Notes: generated by a model not told the origin, from the sequence alone. 64,000 bases of DNA from Helicobacter pylori_CU (GCF_000259235.1 NC_017733.1:186001-250000); one strand, 5' to 3'. Shown: positions 1 to 9,000, counted from the stretch's first letter. Translations and numbers: made by a program.

Positions 1-313
1 TGGCCGCATTTAAAAGTTCTTTAGCGATCACTTGAGAGGAAAGATCATTCTTATAAATATAAGTTTGCATGTCAATGCTTTTTTGGCTCATTCTAATAAG
101 ACCCACTCTGTGCAACAAGGCATCAAAGCCGTCTTCTAAAAGAATGGTCGCGCTATGGTTAGGGTTTTCTTTTAAATTTTTAGCGTATAAGCTCCCAATG
201 GTGGTAGTGTAGGGATCATAAGAGATAGGTGGGCTTGAAATGGGAGTCTTATAGACTAACCCAAAACACCCATTAAAAAAAAAGACGCTTAAAAAAACTA
301 AAAAGATTTTCAA
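1..313 (-). CDS. Phospholipase D/cardiolipin synthase-like lipoprotein (5' part only)
   Basis: Reading leftward from a TTG at 313, the frame stays open to the window edge, giving about 104 residues. The protein begins with a hydrophobic stretch ending FFFNGC, a plausible lipoprotein signal with the acylated Cys near residue 16. It continues with a segment (LLEDGFDALLHRVGLIRMSQ, then IDMQTYIY) typical of the first phospholipase D half of cardiolipin-synthase-like proteins; the HKD catalytic motifs would lie outside the window. It starts 16 bases after the frdB stop, so it may be the last gene of the frd transcript. Matches HP0190 by memory. The signal region contains a run of nine T (275-283). 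The start is uncertain because no strong ribosome-binding site is visible. Confidence 0.7.
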   Translation of the reverse strand, partial: MKIFLVFLSVFFFNGCFGLVYKTPISSPPISYDPYTTTIGSLYAKNLKENPNHSATILLEDGFDALLHRVGLIRMSQKSIDMQTYIYKNDLSSQVIAKELLNAA

Positions 314-329
314 AAACGACCCAAAGAAA

Positions 330-1067
330 TTAGCGGCTTTTACCCACTTTCAACATTCGGTTGCGCAAAGTAGCGATACTGCTTTGCAAGGGTAATTCTT
401 TAGGGCAAGTGTCATGGCAAGCGATTAAGCTCATGCACCCAAAAACACCATCATCATCGCCCACTAACTCATAAAAATCATCATCGCTTCTTTCATCGTG
501 GCTGTCAATCATAAAGCGCATGGCTCTGTTCATGCCAGCAGCTCCAATGAAATTAGGGCGCATGAGTTTGGTCCCACAAGAAGCGATACAGCACCCGCAT
601 TCAATACACCTGTCTAATTCAAAGACTTCTTGGGCTTCGTCAGGCTCAACCCTTTTTTCCGGCTTAGTAATATCCACCTCTTCTTTAGAATGCGCCCAAC
701 TCTCCACCCTTTTAGTCATATCCAAAAACCAATCGCCCGTATTCACGCTCAAATCTTTAATGAGCGTAAAACTGGGCATGGGCATGAGCGTTATCACCCC
801 GCTTTCAAAGCTAGAAGTTAGAGTTTTACAAGCCAGTCTCGGTCTCCCATTAACCATCATCGCGCAAGAGCCGCAAATCCCAGCGCGGCACACAAAATCA
901 AAGCTTAAATCCGGATCTTGATGCTCTCTAATGAGGTTTAAAGCGATAAAGAGCGTCATGGATGGCGTTTCTTTCAATTGATACTCTTTAAAATGCGGCT
1001 TACTCACCGCACTTTGAGGGTCAAATTTTAGCACTCTAACTACAATCGTTCGTTCATTATCACTCAT
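330..1067 (-). CDS. frdB: Fumarate reductase iron-sulfur subunit FrdB
   Basis: Electron-transfer subunit of menaquinol:fumarate reductase, passing electrons from the FrdC hemes to the FrdA flavin in anaerobic fumarate respiration at the inner face of the cytoplasmic membrane. The 245-residue protein shows the plant-type [2Fe-2S] site (Cys60, Cys65, Cys68 and Cys80 within CRAGICGSC...C). The C-terminal half has ferredoxin-like clusters (CIECGCCIASC near 155 and CHDTCP near 220). Its start overlaps the end of frdA by 8 bases, indicating translational coupling in a frdC-frdA-frdB operon. Length and order are those of the Wolinella/Helicobacter enzyme. Confidence 0.97.
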   Translation of the reverse strand: MSDNERTIVVRVLKFDPQSAVSKPHFKEYQLKETPSMTLFIALNLIREHQDPDLSFDFVCRAGICGSCAMMVNGRPRLACKTLTSSFESGVITLMPMPSFTLIKDLSVNTGDWFLDMTKRVESWAHSKEEVDITKPEKRVEPDEAQEVFELDRCIECGCCIASCGTKLMRPNFIGAAGMNRAMRFMIDSHDERSDDDFYELVGDDDGVFGCMSLIACHDTCPKELPLQSSIATLRNRMLKVGKSR

Positions 1068-3204
1068 GGTGTTCTCCTTTTAAATTAGCGTTGTGTTGGT
1101 CTAATAAATCATGGACATTGAAAGAATACAAATGTTCCCCTCTAGCCCTGACTTCCTCATCTTCTAAACGCATGTTCCTGGCTTTGTATTTTTCTTGCAA
1201 TTCAAAAGGCATGAGCGCGTGTTGGACTTCTACCCTGTCTTTCCCAAGCTTTTCTAATTCCAAAATCGTTTTTAAAATCTCAGCGTCGCGCTCTTCTTTT
1301 TTAGGGTGGGGAATGAAATTGCCCTTTTTGCCATAGCCCCTAAAATCAGGGCTGATTTCCATTTTCATCACATCTAATTCTTCGTATTCAATCGTGGGCA
1401 TGTCTTGCTCAGCGTTAGGCCAGCTCGCTAAAGTCCGATTAAGCCATTTTTCATCATCTCTTTTAGGGTAATCAATCCTTGTGTGAGCCCCTCTGCTTTC
1501 GGTGCGCAGTAACGCCCCTTGAGTGATACAAAGCGCGAGTTTGAGCATTTTTTTGGTGCGGTAAGCGTCTTCTAATTCAGGGTTATTGTGTAAAACCTTG
1601 TTTTTCACGCAAATGTTTTTGGAGCGTGCATAAAGCTCTTGCAATTCTTTAAGGGCTTCTTCTAATTTTTTGCCTTCCCTAAAAACGCCTACTTTTTCAT
1701 CCATGACTTCTTTCATGCGTTCTCTAATTTCATACACGTCTTCCTTGCCTTCATTATGCAATAAAAAATGCATATAATCTTGGCTTTCTTTAATGAAAGC
1801 TTCAACTTTTTGTGTGTTGATTTCAATTTGCGCTTCCAAACAATGCGACGCGAAATAATCCCCAATGATCATGCCAGCGACCACCGCTTCACTCACGGAA
1901 TTACCCCCCAAGCGGTTAAACCCATGCAAATCCCAACATGCCGCTTCGCCCGCACAAAACAAGCCTTTTAAATGGGTTTCGCCTTTAGGGTTTGTCCTAA
2001 CCCCACCCATAGAATAGTGTTGCATGGGTTTTATGGGGATCCAGCCTTTTTGTTTGGCCATCGCTTGCCCGTATTCAGGCTCATTAGCGGGCATTCCTTG
2101 CATGTTGTCTTTGGTTTGTTCCTCGCTATCAGCCGGATCAATGCCCGCAAAAGTCATGGCAATATCGCGCACATCTCTTAAGTTTTTTTCCACATGGTTA
2201 CGCCCTAAAATAGCAATATCCAACCACACATGATCCCCATAGGGCGATTTGGCTCCATAGCCTTTTTGGATATGCTCTAAAATCCGCCTTGAGACCACAT
2301 CCCTACTCGCAAGCTCTTTTTTCTCCGGCTCATAAGCGGGCATGAAGCGTCTGCCAAACTTGTCTCTTAAAACCCCGCCATCGCCCCTACAACCTTCGGT
2401 CATTAAAATCCCGCTTGGCACTAAAGCGGTAGGGTGGAATTGCACCGCTTCCATGTTGCCTAATTTAGCCACGCCGGTTTCTAAAGCGCTCGCCGCCCCA
2501 GCTCCGTCGCAAATCACGGCGTTAGTGGTGTGTTTATACACGCGCCCATAACCTCCAGTAGCTAAAAGCGTGCCTTTAGAAACATACGCTGAAATTTCGC
2601 CTGTGATCAAATCCCTTACCACCGCCCCATAGCATTTATCATTATGATGAATGAAAGCGAGCATGTCCTTTCTGTCTTGAATATCCACCTTGTGGTGTAA
2701 GGCTTCGTTAGCGACCGCATAAAGCATGGTATGCCCTGTAGCATCAGCCGTAAAGCATGTGCGCCATTTTTTAGTGCCGCCAAAATCACGGCTTAAGATA
2801 TAACCATGCCTGTCGTCTCTTTCAGTGATAATTACATGCTCACCATTGACGACCGCAGGCCTATCGCCCTTTTTAATCCTAGTCCAAGGCACCCCCCAAC
2901 TGGCCAATTCCCTAATGGCTTTAGGGGCAGTGGTTACAAACATTCTAGCCACTTGCTGATCGCACCCCCAATCGCTCCCCTTCACCGTGTCTAAAAAGTG
3001 CAAATCTTCATTATCGCCCTCGCTTTTTTTAGCGTTCGCAAGGCTCGCTTGCATGCCCCCTTGAGCGGCTGCAGAGTGCGAACGCCTGACAGGCACTAGG
3101 CTTAAAACAATAGTGTTTAAACCCTTTTGTTTGCATGCGATACTAGCCCTTAACCCGGCCAGTCCGCCTCCAATAATTAGCGCATCACAATATGTTATTT
3201 TCAT
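1060..3204 (-). CDS. frdA: Fumarate reductase flavoprotein subunit FrdA
   Basis: Catalytic subunit with covalent FAD that reduces fumarate to succinate. The N-terminus carries the dinucleotide-binding motif (DALIIGGGLAGLRAS), followed by RRSHSAAAQGG, the stretch that holds the flavin-attachment histidine in this family. FHPTALVPSGILMTEGCRGDGG and the later HYSMGGVRTN segment form the dicarboxylate site. At 714 residues it is full length and of the epsilonproteobacterial type. It lies 9 bases after frdC and overlaps frdB by 8 bases. Fumarate reductase is important for gastric colonisation in H. pylori (established knowledge). Confidence 0.97.
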   Translation of the reverse strand: MKITYCDALIIGGGLAGLRASIACKQKGLNTIVLSLVPVRRSHSAAAQGGMQASLANAKKSEGDNEDLHFLDTVKGSDWGCDQQVARMFVTTAPKAIRELASWGVPWTRIKKGDRPAVVNGEHVIITERDDRHGYILSRDFGGTKKWRTCFTADATGHTMLYAVANEALHHKVDIQDRKDMLAFIHHNDKCYGAVVRDLITGEISAYVSKGTLLATGGYGRVYKHTTNAVICDGAGAASALETGVAKLGNMEAVQFHPTALVPSGILMTEGCRGDGGVLRDKFGRRFMPAYEPEKKELASRDVVSRRILEHIQKGYGAKSPYGDHVWLDIAILGRNHVEKNLRDVRDIAMTFAGIDPADSEEQTKDNMQGMPANEPEYGQAMAKQKGWIPIKPMQHYSMGGVRTNPKGETHLKGLFCAGEAACWDLHGFNRLGGNSVSEAVVAGMIIGDYFASHCLEAQIEINTQKVEAFIKESQDYMHFLLHNEGKEDVYEIRERMKEVMDEKVGVFREGKKLEEALKELQELYARSKNICVKNKVLHNNPELEDAYRTKKMLKLALCITQGALLRTESRGAHTRIDYPKRDDEKWLNRTLASWPNAEQDMPTIEYEELDVMKMEISPDFRGYGKKGNFIPHPKKEERDAEILKTILELEKLGKDRVEVQHALMPFELQEKYKARNMRLEDEEVRARGEHLYSFNVHDLLDQHNANLKGEHHE

Positions 3205-3213
3205 TTTCTACCC

Positions 3214-3981
3214 TTATTCTTTGTGGAATTTCCCATCAGCTTCTATGGCTTCTTGCATGGTTTTAATGCCATTTTCCTTATTTTCTAAACCTTTTTTAAT
3301 GTAAGCCCCATAGGTGCAAAGCCCTAAAACAATGAAAAACACGCTCATCGCCCATTTGACTTTTCTCAAGCCTTGAATGCTCGCATTCTTAAACCACCCC
3401 CATTTAATCGCTAGGCGATACAACCCAATAGAGCCATGCAATTCTACGGCAAACAATAAGAAAATATACAGAAGCCAAAAGTTTTGCGTGACAAAACGAT
3501 AGCTTGAGCCATGAGGCCCAATACTTTCAGGCTCTGTGAGCATGACAAATAGGTGGATACTCGCTAAAAAAAACATCGCAAACCCGGTTAAGGCCTGGAT
3601 AAACCACAAACTCGTATCGCCATGTTTCATCAAATGCTTGTGGGTTTTAAAAACCTTGTATTGCCTGTAATTGATAGGGAATTTTCTCAACGCCAAAAAA
3701 GCATGCACGACTAAAATAAGAATAACTCCTGCTGCAACCACGCTCACAATAGCCGGCTCGCCCGCTTTTAAAAACAAGCTCCCTTCAAAAAATTTCGCCA
3801 CTTTATACATGGCTTCATCGCTAATCAAGATACTTGAGACTAAAAACATGTGCGCTATCATAAAGAGCGCTAAAATCAAGCCCGTAGCGCTCTGTAAAAA
3901 ATCCAACTTAGCATAAATACCGCTCTTTTTAAGCCCTTTGCTAGCGCCATAATAACCCTCTATAATCTCTTCTTGTTGCAT
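3214..3981 (-). CDS. frdC: Fumarate reductase diheme cytochrome b subunit FrdC
   Basis: Membrane anchor that oxidises menaquinol and carries two b-type hemes. The 255-residue protein has about five hydrophobic segments with embedded histidines (for example IAHMFLV, ILVVHAFLAL, SIHLFVML, VELHGSIG), matching the Wolinella succinogenes-type single large anchor rather than the E. coli FrdC/FrdD pair. The ATG at 3981 is preceded by an AGGAG ribosome-binding site. It is the first gene of frdCAB, and a -10-like TAAAAT lies about 65 bases upstream. Confidence 0.96.
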   Translation of the reverse strand: MQQEEIIEGYYGASKGLKKSGIYAKLDFLQSATGLILALFMIAHMFLVSSILISDEAMYKVAKFFEGSLFLKAGEPAIVSVVAAGVILILVVHAFLALRKFPINYRQYKVFKTHKHLMKHGDTSLWFIQALTGFAMFFLASIHLFVMLTEPESIGPHGSSYRFVTQNFWLLYIFLLFAVELHGSIGLYRLAIKWGWFKNASIQGLRKVKWAMSVFFIVLGLCTYGAYIKKGLENKENGIKTMQEAIEADGKFHKE

Positions 3982-4043
3982 AAAAACTGCTCCTAAAAAC
4001 TCAAAATTAACCTAAAATCGCTTGACGCAAAAACACTGCCTTA

Positions 4044-4049
4044 ATTTTA
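4044..4049 (-). promoter_or_regulatory. Putative -10 box of the frdCAB promoter
   Basis: TAAAAT on the minus strand, preceded by a G, about 65 bases upstream of frdC in the 212-base divergent region shared with tpiA. H. pylori sigma-80 promoters typically have a -10 hexamer and a weak -35. Called by motif only. Confidence 0.4.
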
Positions 4050-4152
4050 CTACATTTGAAATAATTTTTCTTATAAACAAAACCTAAATTGAGAAAAAAT
4101 TCAATTCAAGGGGGCCATTGTTTAAAATTTACATTTTTTAAACGCTATTAGA

Positions 4153-4158
4153 TATAAT
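4153..4158 (+). promoter_or_regulatory. -10 box of the tpiA-fabI-lpxD promoter
   Basis: Perfect TATAAT 36 bases before the tpiA ATG, with an AAGGAT ribosome-binding site at 4182-4187. It probably serves the tpiA, fabI and lpxD genes, which are separated by fewer than 10 bases. Confidence 0.65.
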
Positions 4159-4193
4159 AAGGGATAGACCACCTATAAAATAAGGATCATTCA

Positions 4194-4898
4194 ATGACAA
4201 AAATTGCCATGGCTAATTTTAAATCCGCTATGCCTATTTTTAAAAGCCATGCGTATTTAAAAGAATTAGAAAAAACTTTAAAACCGCAGCATTTTGACAG
4301 GGTGTTTGTATTCCCTGATTTTTTGGGGTTATTGCCTAATTCGTTTTTGCATTTCACTTTAGGAGTGCAAAACGCTTACCCTAGAGATTGTGGGGCTTTT
4401 ACCGGTGAAATCACTTCAAAGCATTTAGAAGAATTAAAAATCCACACGCTTTTAATAGGGCATAGCGAGAGGAGAGCGCTTTTAAAGGAAAGCCCTAGCT
4501 TTTTGAAAGAAAAGTTTGATTTTTTTAAAAGTAAAAATTTTAAAATTGTCTATTGCATTGGCGAAGAATTAACGACCAGAGAAAAGGGTTTAGTGGCTGT
4601 AAAGGAATTTTTAAGCGAGCAATTAGAAAATATTGATCTTAATTATTCCAATTTAATTGTGGCGTATGAGCCTATTTGGGCGATTGGCACCAAAAAAAGT
4701 GCTTCTTTAGAAGACATTTACCTCACGCATGGTTTTTTAAAACAAATCTTAAATCAAAAAACGCCCTTGTTGTATGGGGGGAGCGTGAATATACAAAACG
4801 CTAAAGAAATTTTAGGGATTGATAGCGTGGATGGCTTATTGATCGGGAGCGCGTCTTGGGAATTAGAAAATTTTAAAACAATCATTTCATTTTTATAA
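4194..4898 (+). CDS. tpiA: Triosephosphate isomerase
   Basis: Interconverts glyceraldehyde 3-phosphate and dihydroxyacetone phosphate in the cytoplasm; in H. pylori it probably serves mainly gluconeogenesis. Visible catalytic elements are the Lys of ANFKSA (residue 10), the His in GHSERR (near 90), the Glu in YEPIWAIGT (near 159) and the phosphate-binding LLYGGSVN. At 234 residues it is shorter than the usual 250 or so, as is normal for Helicobacter. It leads the tpiA-fabI-lpxD cluster, with 9 bases to fabI. Confidence 0.97.
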   Translation: MTKIAMANFKSAMPIFKSHAYLKELEKTLKPQHFDRVFVFPDFLGLLPNSFLHFTLGVQNAYPRDCGAFTGEITSKHLEELKIHTLLIGHSERRALLKESPSFLKEKFDFFKSKNFKIVYCIGEELTTREKGLVAVKEFLSEQLENIDLNYSNLIVAYEPIWAIGTKKSASLEDIYLTHGFLKQILNQKTPLLYGGSVNIQNAKEILGIDSVDGLLIGSASWELENFKTIISFL

Positions 4899-4907
4899 AG
4901 GAAAATC

Positions 4908-5735
4908 ATGGGATTTTTAAAAGGTAAAAAAGGGCTTATTGTGGGGGTTGCGAATAATAAATCCATCGCTTATGGGATCGCTCAATCTTGCTTCAATCAA
5001 GGGGCTACTCTGGCTTTCACTTATTTGAATGAGAGCTTAGAAAAGCGCGTGAGGCCTATCGCGCAGGAATTGAATAGCCCCTATGTGTATGAATTGGATG
5101 TGAACAAAGAAGAGCATTTCAAGCCGCTATACAATAATATTAAGCAGGATTTAGGCTCATTGGATTTTATCGTTCATAGCGTGGCCTTTGCCCCTAAAGA
5201 GGCTTTAGAAGGGAGTTTGTTAGAAACTTCTAAAAGCGCGTTTAACACCGCTATGGAAATTTCTGTTTATTCTTTAATAGAGCTGACAAACACCCTGAAA
5301 CCCTTATTGAATAATGGGGCGTCTGTTTTGACTTTAAGCTATTTGGGCAGCACCAAATACATGGCGCATTACAACGTGATGGGGTTGGCTAAAGCGGCCC
5401 TAGAGAGTGCAGTGCGTTATTTAGCGGTGGATTTAGGCAAGCATAACATAAGGGTGAATGCCCTATCAGCTGGGCCTATTAGGACGCTCGCTTCTAGCGG
5501 GATCGCTGATTTTAGGATGATTTTAAAATGGAATGAAATCAACGCCCCTTTAAGAAAAAATGTGAGTTTAGAAGAAGTGGGCAATGCCGGGATGTATTTG
5601 CTTTCTAGCTTGTCTAATGGGGTGAGTGGGGAAGTGCATTTTGTGGATGCTGGCTATCATGTTATGGGCATGGGGGCTGTGGAAGAAAAAGATAATAAAG
5701 CTACGCTGTTGTGGGATTTGCATAAAGAACCATAA
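4908..5735 (+). CDS. fabI: Enoyl-[acyl-carrier-protein] reductase (NADH) FabI
   Basis: Last reductive step of each fatty-acid elongation cycle; the FabI class is the target of triclosan. The 275-residue short-chain dehydrogenase fold begins with GLIVGVANNKSIAYGIA, the FabI form of the nucleotide-binding loop. The catalytic pair is the Tyr in HYNVMG and the Lys in GLAKAALES (about 155 and 162). AGPIRTLAS is a further FabI signature. It sits between tpiA and lpxD with very short gaps, joining fatty-acid supply to lipid A acylation. Confidence 0.97.
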   Translation: MGFLKGKKGLIVGVANNKSIAYGIAQSCFNQGATLAFTYLNESLEKRVRPIAQELNSPYVYELDVNKEEHFKPLYNNIKQDLGSLDFIVHSVAFAPKEALEGSLLETSKSAFNTAMEISVYSLIELTNTLKPLLNNGASVLTLSYLGSTKYMAHYNVMGLAKAALESAVRYLAVDLGKHNIRVNALSAGPIRTLASSGIADFRMILKWNEINAPLRKNVSLEEVGNAGMYLLSSLSNGVSGEVHFVDAGYHVMGMGAVEEKDNKATLLWDLHKEP

Positions 5736-5744
5736 GGGGTATTG

Positions 5745-6755
5745 ATGAAATTAAGCGAATTGTTGAGCACCTATTCTATTGAAACGGAATTTTCAAACGA
5801 TTTTGAAGTGCATGCTTTAGCGGAATTGGATAAGGCCACGCCTAATGATATTAGCTATATTGACCAAGCGCGTTACCTTAAACTTTTAAAAGATTCCAAA
5901 GCCGGGGCGGTATTTATCCGTAAAAAAGAATCTTCTAAAGTGCCAAAACGCATGCAAGCTTTAGTCGTGGATAACCCGCATTTAGCCTTCGCTAAAGTTT
6001 CGCATGCCTTTAAAATCCCTTTTTTTAAAAACCCACAAAGCGTGAATGAGCCTAAACATTTTGAAAAAGTAACGATCATGCCTAATGTGATGATTGGAGA
6101 GGGCGTAGAAATTGGCGAAAACTCTTTGATTTATCCGGGTGTGGTGATCGCTGATGGGGTCAAAATCGGTAAAAATTGCGTTTTGTATCCTCGTGTTATT
6201 TTGTATCAAAACACGATTTTAGAAGACAATGTTACTATCCATGCAGGCAGTGTGATCGGAGGTGATGGCTTTGGTTATGCGCACACCGCTTTAGGAGAGC
6301 ATGTCAAAATTGAGCATGTGGGGATTGTTAGGATTCAAAAAAATGTAGAAATTGGAGCTAACACAGCGATTGATAGGGCGGTGTTTGGCGAGACTTTGAT
6401 TAAAGAGGGCGTTAAGATTGATAACCTGGTTCAAATCGGGCATAATTGCGTTTTAGGCGAGCACAGCATCGTCGTTTCTCAAGTGGGCTTGAGCGGCTCT
6501 ACAACCACAGGCCGTAATGTGGTTTTTGGCGGTCAAGTGGGCATTGGGGGGCATTTGCATGTGGGTGAATTCACTCAAATTGGGGGTAAAAGCGCGGTGG
6601 GTAAAGACTTGCCCCCTAACACTAATTTTGCCGGAGCGATCCCTGCTATGGAAATCCATGAATGGCACCATTTCCTGGCTCATTTACGAACGAATTTCAG
6701 GAAACAGCAAAAAACGAGTTTATTGCAAAAAGCTAAAGGGTTTTTTAAGTCTTAA
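5745..6755 (+). CDS. lpxD: UDP-3-O-acylglucosamine N-acyltransferase LpxD
   Basis: Third step of lipid A synthesis: adds a hydroxyacyl chain from ACP to the 2-amino group of UDP-3-O-acylglucosamine. The 336-residue protein has an N-terminal UDP-binding domain and then a left-handed beta helix of hexapeptide repeats (for example NVMIGEGVEIGENSLIYPG). The catalytic His lies in IHAGSVIGGDGFGY. The ATG at 5745 is preferred over the TTG at 5742 because of its spacing to AAGGGG (5734-5739). Confidence 0.95.
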   Translation: MKLSELLSTYSIETEFSNDFEVHALAELDKATPNDISYIDQARYLKLLKDSKAGAVFIRKKESSKVPKRMQALVVDNPHLAFAKVSHAFKIPFFKNPQSVNEPKHFEKVTIMPNVMIGEGVEIGENSLIYPGVVIADGVKIGKNCVLYPRVILYQNTILEDNVTIHAGSVIGGDGFGYAHTALGEHVKIEHVGIVRIQKNVEIGANTAIDRAVFGETLIKEGVKIDNLVQIGHNCVLGEHSIVVSQVGLSGSTTTGRNVVFGGQVGIGGHLHVGEFTQIGGKSAVGKDLPPNTNFAGAIPAMEIHEWHHFLAHLRTNFRKQQKTSLLQKAKGFFKS

Positions 6756-6769
6756 AGAATGAAATAAGC

Positions 6770-6775
6770 TATAAT
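6770..6775 (+). promoter_or_regulatory. -10 box of the metK promoter
   Basis: Perfect TATAAT just after the lpxD stop, 44 bases before the metK ATG. AAGGA at 6808-6812 is the ribosome-binding site. This suggests metK is transcribed separately from tpiA-fabI-lpxD. Confidence 0.65.
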
Positions 6776-6818
6776 AAGCCCATTTTGAATACGAACGATT
6801 ATTTAATAAGGACAATCA

Positions 6819-7976
6819 ATGAAAGATAGTTTTCTTTTCACTTCCGAATCAGTAACCGAGGGGCATCCTGATAAAATGGCTGATCAAATCAGCGATGCGG
6901 TTTTAGATTACATTATTGAGCGGGATCAAAAAGCCAAAGTCGCATGCGAGACTTTAGTTTCTAACGGGTTTTGCATGATCACTGGCGAATTAAAAACTTC
7001 TGTTTATGCCCCTATGCAAGAGATTGCAAGAGAAGTGGTTAAAAAGATTGGCTATACAGACGCTCTTTATGGCTTTGATTACAGAAGTGCGGCGGTTTTG
7101 AATGGCGTTGGCGAGCAAAGCCCTGATATTAATCAAGGCGTGGATAGAGAAGATGGCGAGATTGGGGCAGGGGATCAAGGGCTTATGTTTGGTTATGCGT
7201 GCAAAGAGACTGAAACGCTCATGCCCTTACCCATTCATTTAGCGCATCAGCTCACTTTCGCTCTGGCTCAAAAAAGAAAAGACAACACTCTGCCTTTTTT
7301 AAGGCCTGATGGCAAGTCTCAAGTGAGCGTGCGTTATGAAAACAACAAGCCTGTAAGCATTGATACGATTGTCATTTCCACCCAACATTCCCCAGAAGTT
7401 TCGCAAAAACATTTAAAAGAAGCCGTGATTGAAGAGATCGTGTATAAGGTTTTACCCAAAGAATATTTGCATGACAATATCAAGTTTTTTGTCAATCCTA
7501 CAGGAAAATTTGTCATCGGTGGGCCGCAAGGCGATGCGGGTTTGACGGGCAGAAAAATCATCGTGGATACTTATGGGGGGAGTTGCCCGCATGGTGGGGG
7601 AGCGTTTAGCGGGAAAGACCCTAGCAAAGTGGATAGGAGCGCGGCTTATGCGGCCCGCTATGTGGCTAAAAATTTGGTAGCGAGTGGGGTTTGCGATAAA
7701 GCGACCGTGCAGCTTGCTTATGCGATTGGGGTGATAGAGCCAGTGTCTATTTATGTGAACACGCATAACACGAGCAAGTATTCAAGCGCGGAGTTGGAAA
7801 AATGCGTGAAAGCGGTTTTCAAACTCACGCCAAAAGGCATTATTGAAAGCTTGGATTTATTAAGGCCCATTTATTCGCTCACTTCAGCTTATGGGCATTT
7901 TGGGCGCGAGTTAGAGGAATTCACTTGGGAAAAGACTAACAAGGTTGAAGAGATTAAAGCGTTCTTTAAGCGTTAA
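6819..7976 (+). CDS. metK: S-adenosylmethionine synthetase
   Basis: Makes S-adenosylmethionine from methionine and ATP, the methyl donor for the many DNA methyltransferases of this species. The 385-residue protein carries the signatures SVTEGHPDKMADQIS at the N-terminus, GAGDQGLMFGYA (the MetK hexapeptide region, near 115) and GGGAFSGKDPSKVDRS (near 265). Length is normal. It stands alone between its own promoter and that of ndk. Confidence 0.97.
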   Translation: MKDSFLFTSESVTEGHPDKMADQISDAVLDYIIERDQKAKVACETLVSNGFCMITGELKTSVYAPMQEIAREVVKKIGYTDALYGFDYRSAAVLNGVGEQSPDINQGVDREDGEIGAGDQGLMFGYACKETETLMPLPIHLAHQLTFALAQKRKDNTLPFLRPDGKSQVSVRYENNKPVSIDTIVISTQHSPEVSQKHLKEAVIEEIVYKVLPKEYLHDNIKFFVNPTGKFVIGGPQGDAGLTGRKIIVDTYGGSCPHGGGAFSGKDPSKVDRSAAYAARYVAKNLVASGVCDKATVQLAYAIGVIEPVSIYVNTHNTSKYSSAELEKCVKAVFKLTPKGIIESLDLLRPIYSLTSAYGHFGRELEEFTWEKTNKVEEIKAFFKR

Positions 7977-8013
7977 AAAAATATTTTAAGGGTAATATTT
8001 TAAAAAATTTTTG

Positions 8014-8019
8014 TATAAT
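8014..8019 (+). promoter_or_regulatory. -10 box of the ndk promoter
   Basis: Perfect TATAAT 24 bases before the ndk TTG start, with AAGGAG at 8031-8036 as the ribosome-binding site. The short gap implies a leader of only about 15-20 bases. Confidence 0.6.
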
Positions 8020-8042
8020 CAACAATTCACAAGGAGTTTAAA

Positions 8043-8456
8043 TTGAAACAAAGAACGCTGTCTATTATTAAACCGGATGCACTTAAGAAAAAAGTGGTAG
8101 GCAAAATCATTGATCGCTTTGAGAGTAACGGCTTGGAAGTGGTGGCCATGAAACGCTTGCATTTGAGCGTGAAAGACGCTGAAAACTTTTATGCGATCCA
8201 CAGAGAGAGACCCTTTTTTAAAGATTTGATAGAATTTATGGTCAGTGGTCCGGTGGTGGTTATGGTTTTAGAGGGCGAAGATGCCGTGGCTAAAAACAGA
8301 GATCTTATGGGAGCAACTGATCCCAAACTCGCCCAAAAAGGCACTATCAGAGCGGATTTTGCTGAAAGCATTGACGCTAATGCGGTGCATGGGAGCGATA
8401 GCTTGGAAAACGCGCACAATGAAATCGCTTTCTTTTTTGCCGCTAGAGATCTTTAA
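8043..8456 (+). CDS. ndk: Nucleoside diphosphate kinase
   Basis: Transfers the gamma-phosphate between nucleoside triphosphates and diphosphates via a phosphohistidine. The 137-residue protein starts at a TTG, supported by AAGGAG seven bases upstream. The N-terminal TLSIIKPDA strand and the catalytic His in NAVHGSDSLENA (near 116) are intact. It is followed 25 bases later by the DUF177-rpmF-plsX-fabH cluster. Confidence 0.97.
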   Translation: MKQRTLSIIKPDALKKKVVGKIIDRFESNGLEVVAMKRLHLSVKDAENFYAIHRERPFFKDLIEFMVSGPVVVMVLEGEDAVAKNRDLMGATDPKLAQKGTIRADFAESIDANAVHGSDSLENAHNEIAFFFAARDL

Positions 8457-8481
8457 GGTTTAAGGGCGTTTTTAAGTAAGC

Positions 8482-8838
8482 ATGCAATTTGAAATGCGTA
8501 AAATCGCTTTTAATGCGCCTAAAGCGTTTTCTTTAGAGCATGAGGGAGTGGTTTTAGAGGGCGAAGTTATACGAGTGGGAGCGAAATTGTTTCGTTTGGA
8601 AGCGTGCCTTAAGGGTGAATTGATGCTTATTTGCGATACAAGCGGTAAAGAGTTTAAAAAAAGCCTTGATGAGTCGTTGGTTTTGCATATTTCAGACGGG
8701 TTGTGGGATACGCAAAGCCAAAGTTTGGATTTTGATAATTTAGATGTTATTGAATCTTTCAATGGTTTTATTGATTTGAGCGAGATTTTACGCTCTGAAG
8801 TGGAGTCTATTAGATTAGACTACCATTATGCAGATTGA
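8482..8838 (+). CDS. DUF177/YceD-family protein
   Basis: A 118-residue acidic protein with no signal peptide. Its position directly before rpmF is the standard place of the DUF177 (YceD) family, linked in other bacteria to 23S rRNA accumulation and ribosome assembly. I assign the family from context, from the length and from a weakly conserved layout, including the LICDTSGKEF stretch where many homologues have a CxRCL-type motif. It matches HP0199 by memory. The ATG at 8482 is preceded by AAGTAAG. Confidence 0.75.
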   Translation: MQFEMRKIAFNAPKAFSLEHEGVVLEGEVIRVGAKLFRLEACLKGELMLICDTSGKEFKKSLDESLVLHISDGLWDTQSQSLDFDNLDVIESFNGFIDLSEILRSEVESIRLDYHYAD

Positions 8839-8853
8839 AATGAAGGAGAATTT

Positions 8854-9000
8854 ATGGCAGTACCTGATAGAAGAGTGAGTAAGACAAGAGCGGCAAAAAG
8901 GCGTACGCATTATAGCGTTAAGTTGGCTAAACCTGTGAAAGCCAAAGATGGCACTTGGAAGCTCCCCCATCATATTAACAAATTTACTAAAGAATACTAA
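8854..9000 (+). CDS. rpmF: 50S ribosomal protein L32
   Basis: A 48-residue basic protein starting MAVPDRRVSKTRAAKRRTHY, the typical L32 N-terminus, and ending NKFTKEY. AAGGAG at 8843-8848 precedes the ATG. The zinc-binding cysteines of many L32 proteins are absent, so this is the Cys-minus form. It is preceded by the DUF177 gene and followed by plsX and fabH, the widely conserved rpmF-plsX-fabH arrangement. Confidence 0.96.
   Translation: MAVPDRRVSKTRAAKRRTHYSVKLAKPVKAKDGTWKLPHHINKFTKEY

Noticed and set aside
7978..8001. AAAATATT/AATATTTT hairpin after metK as a terminator
   Set aside because: Stem is A/T only and no GC pairs support termination; it may simply be part of the ndk promoter region.
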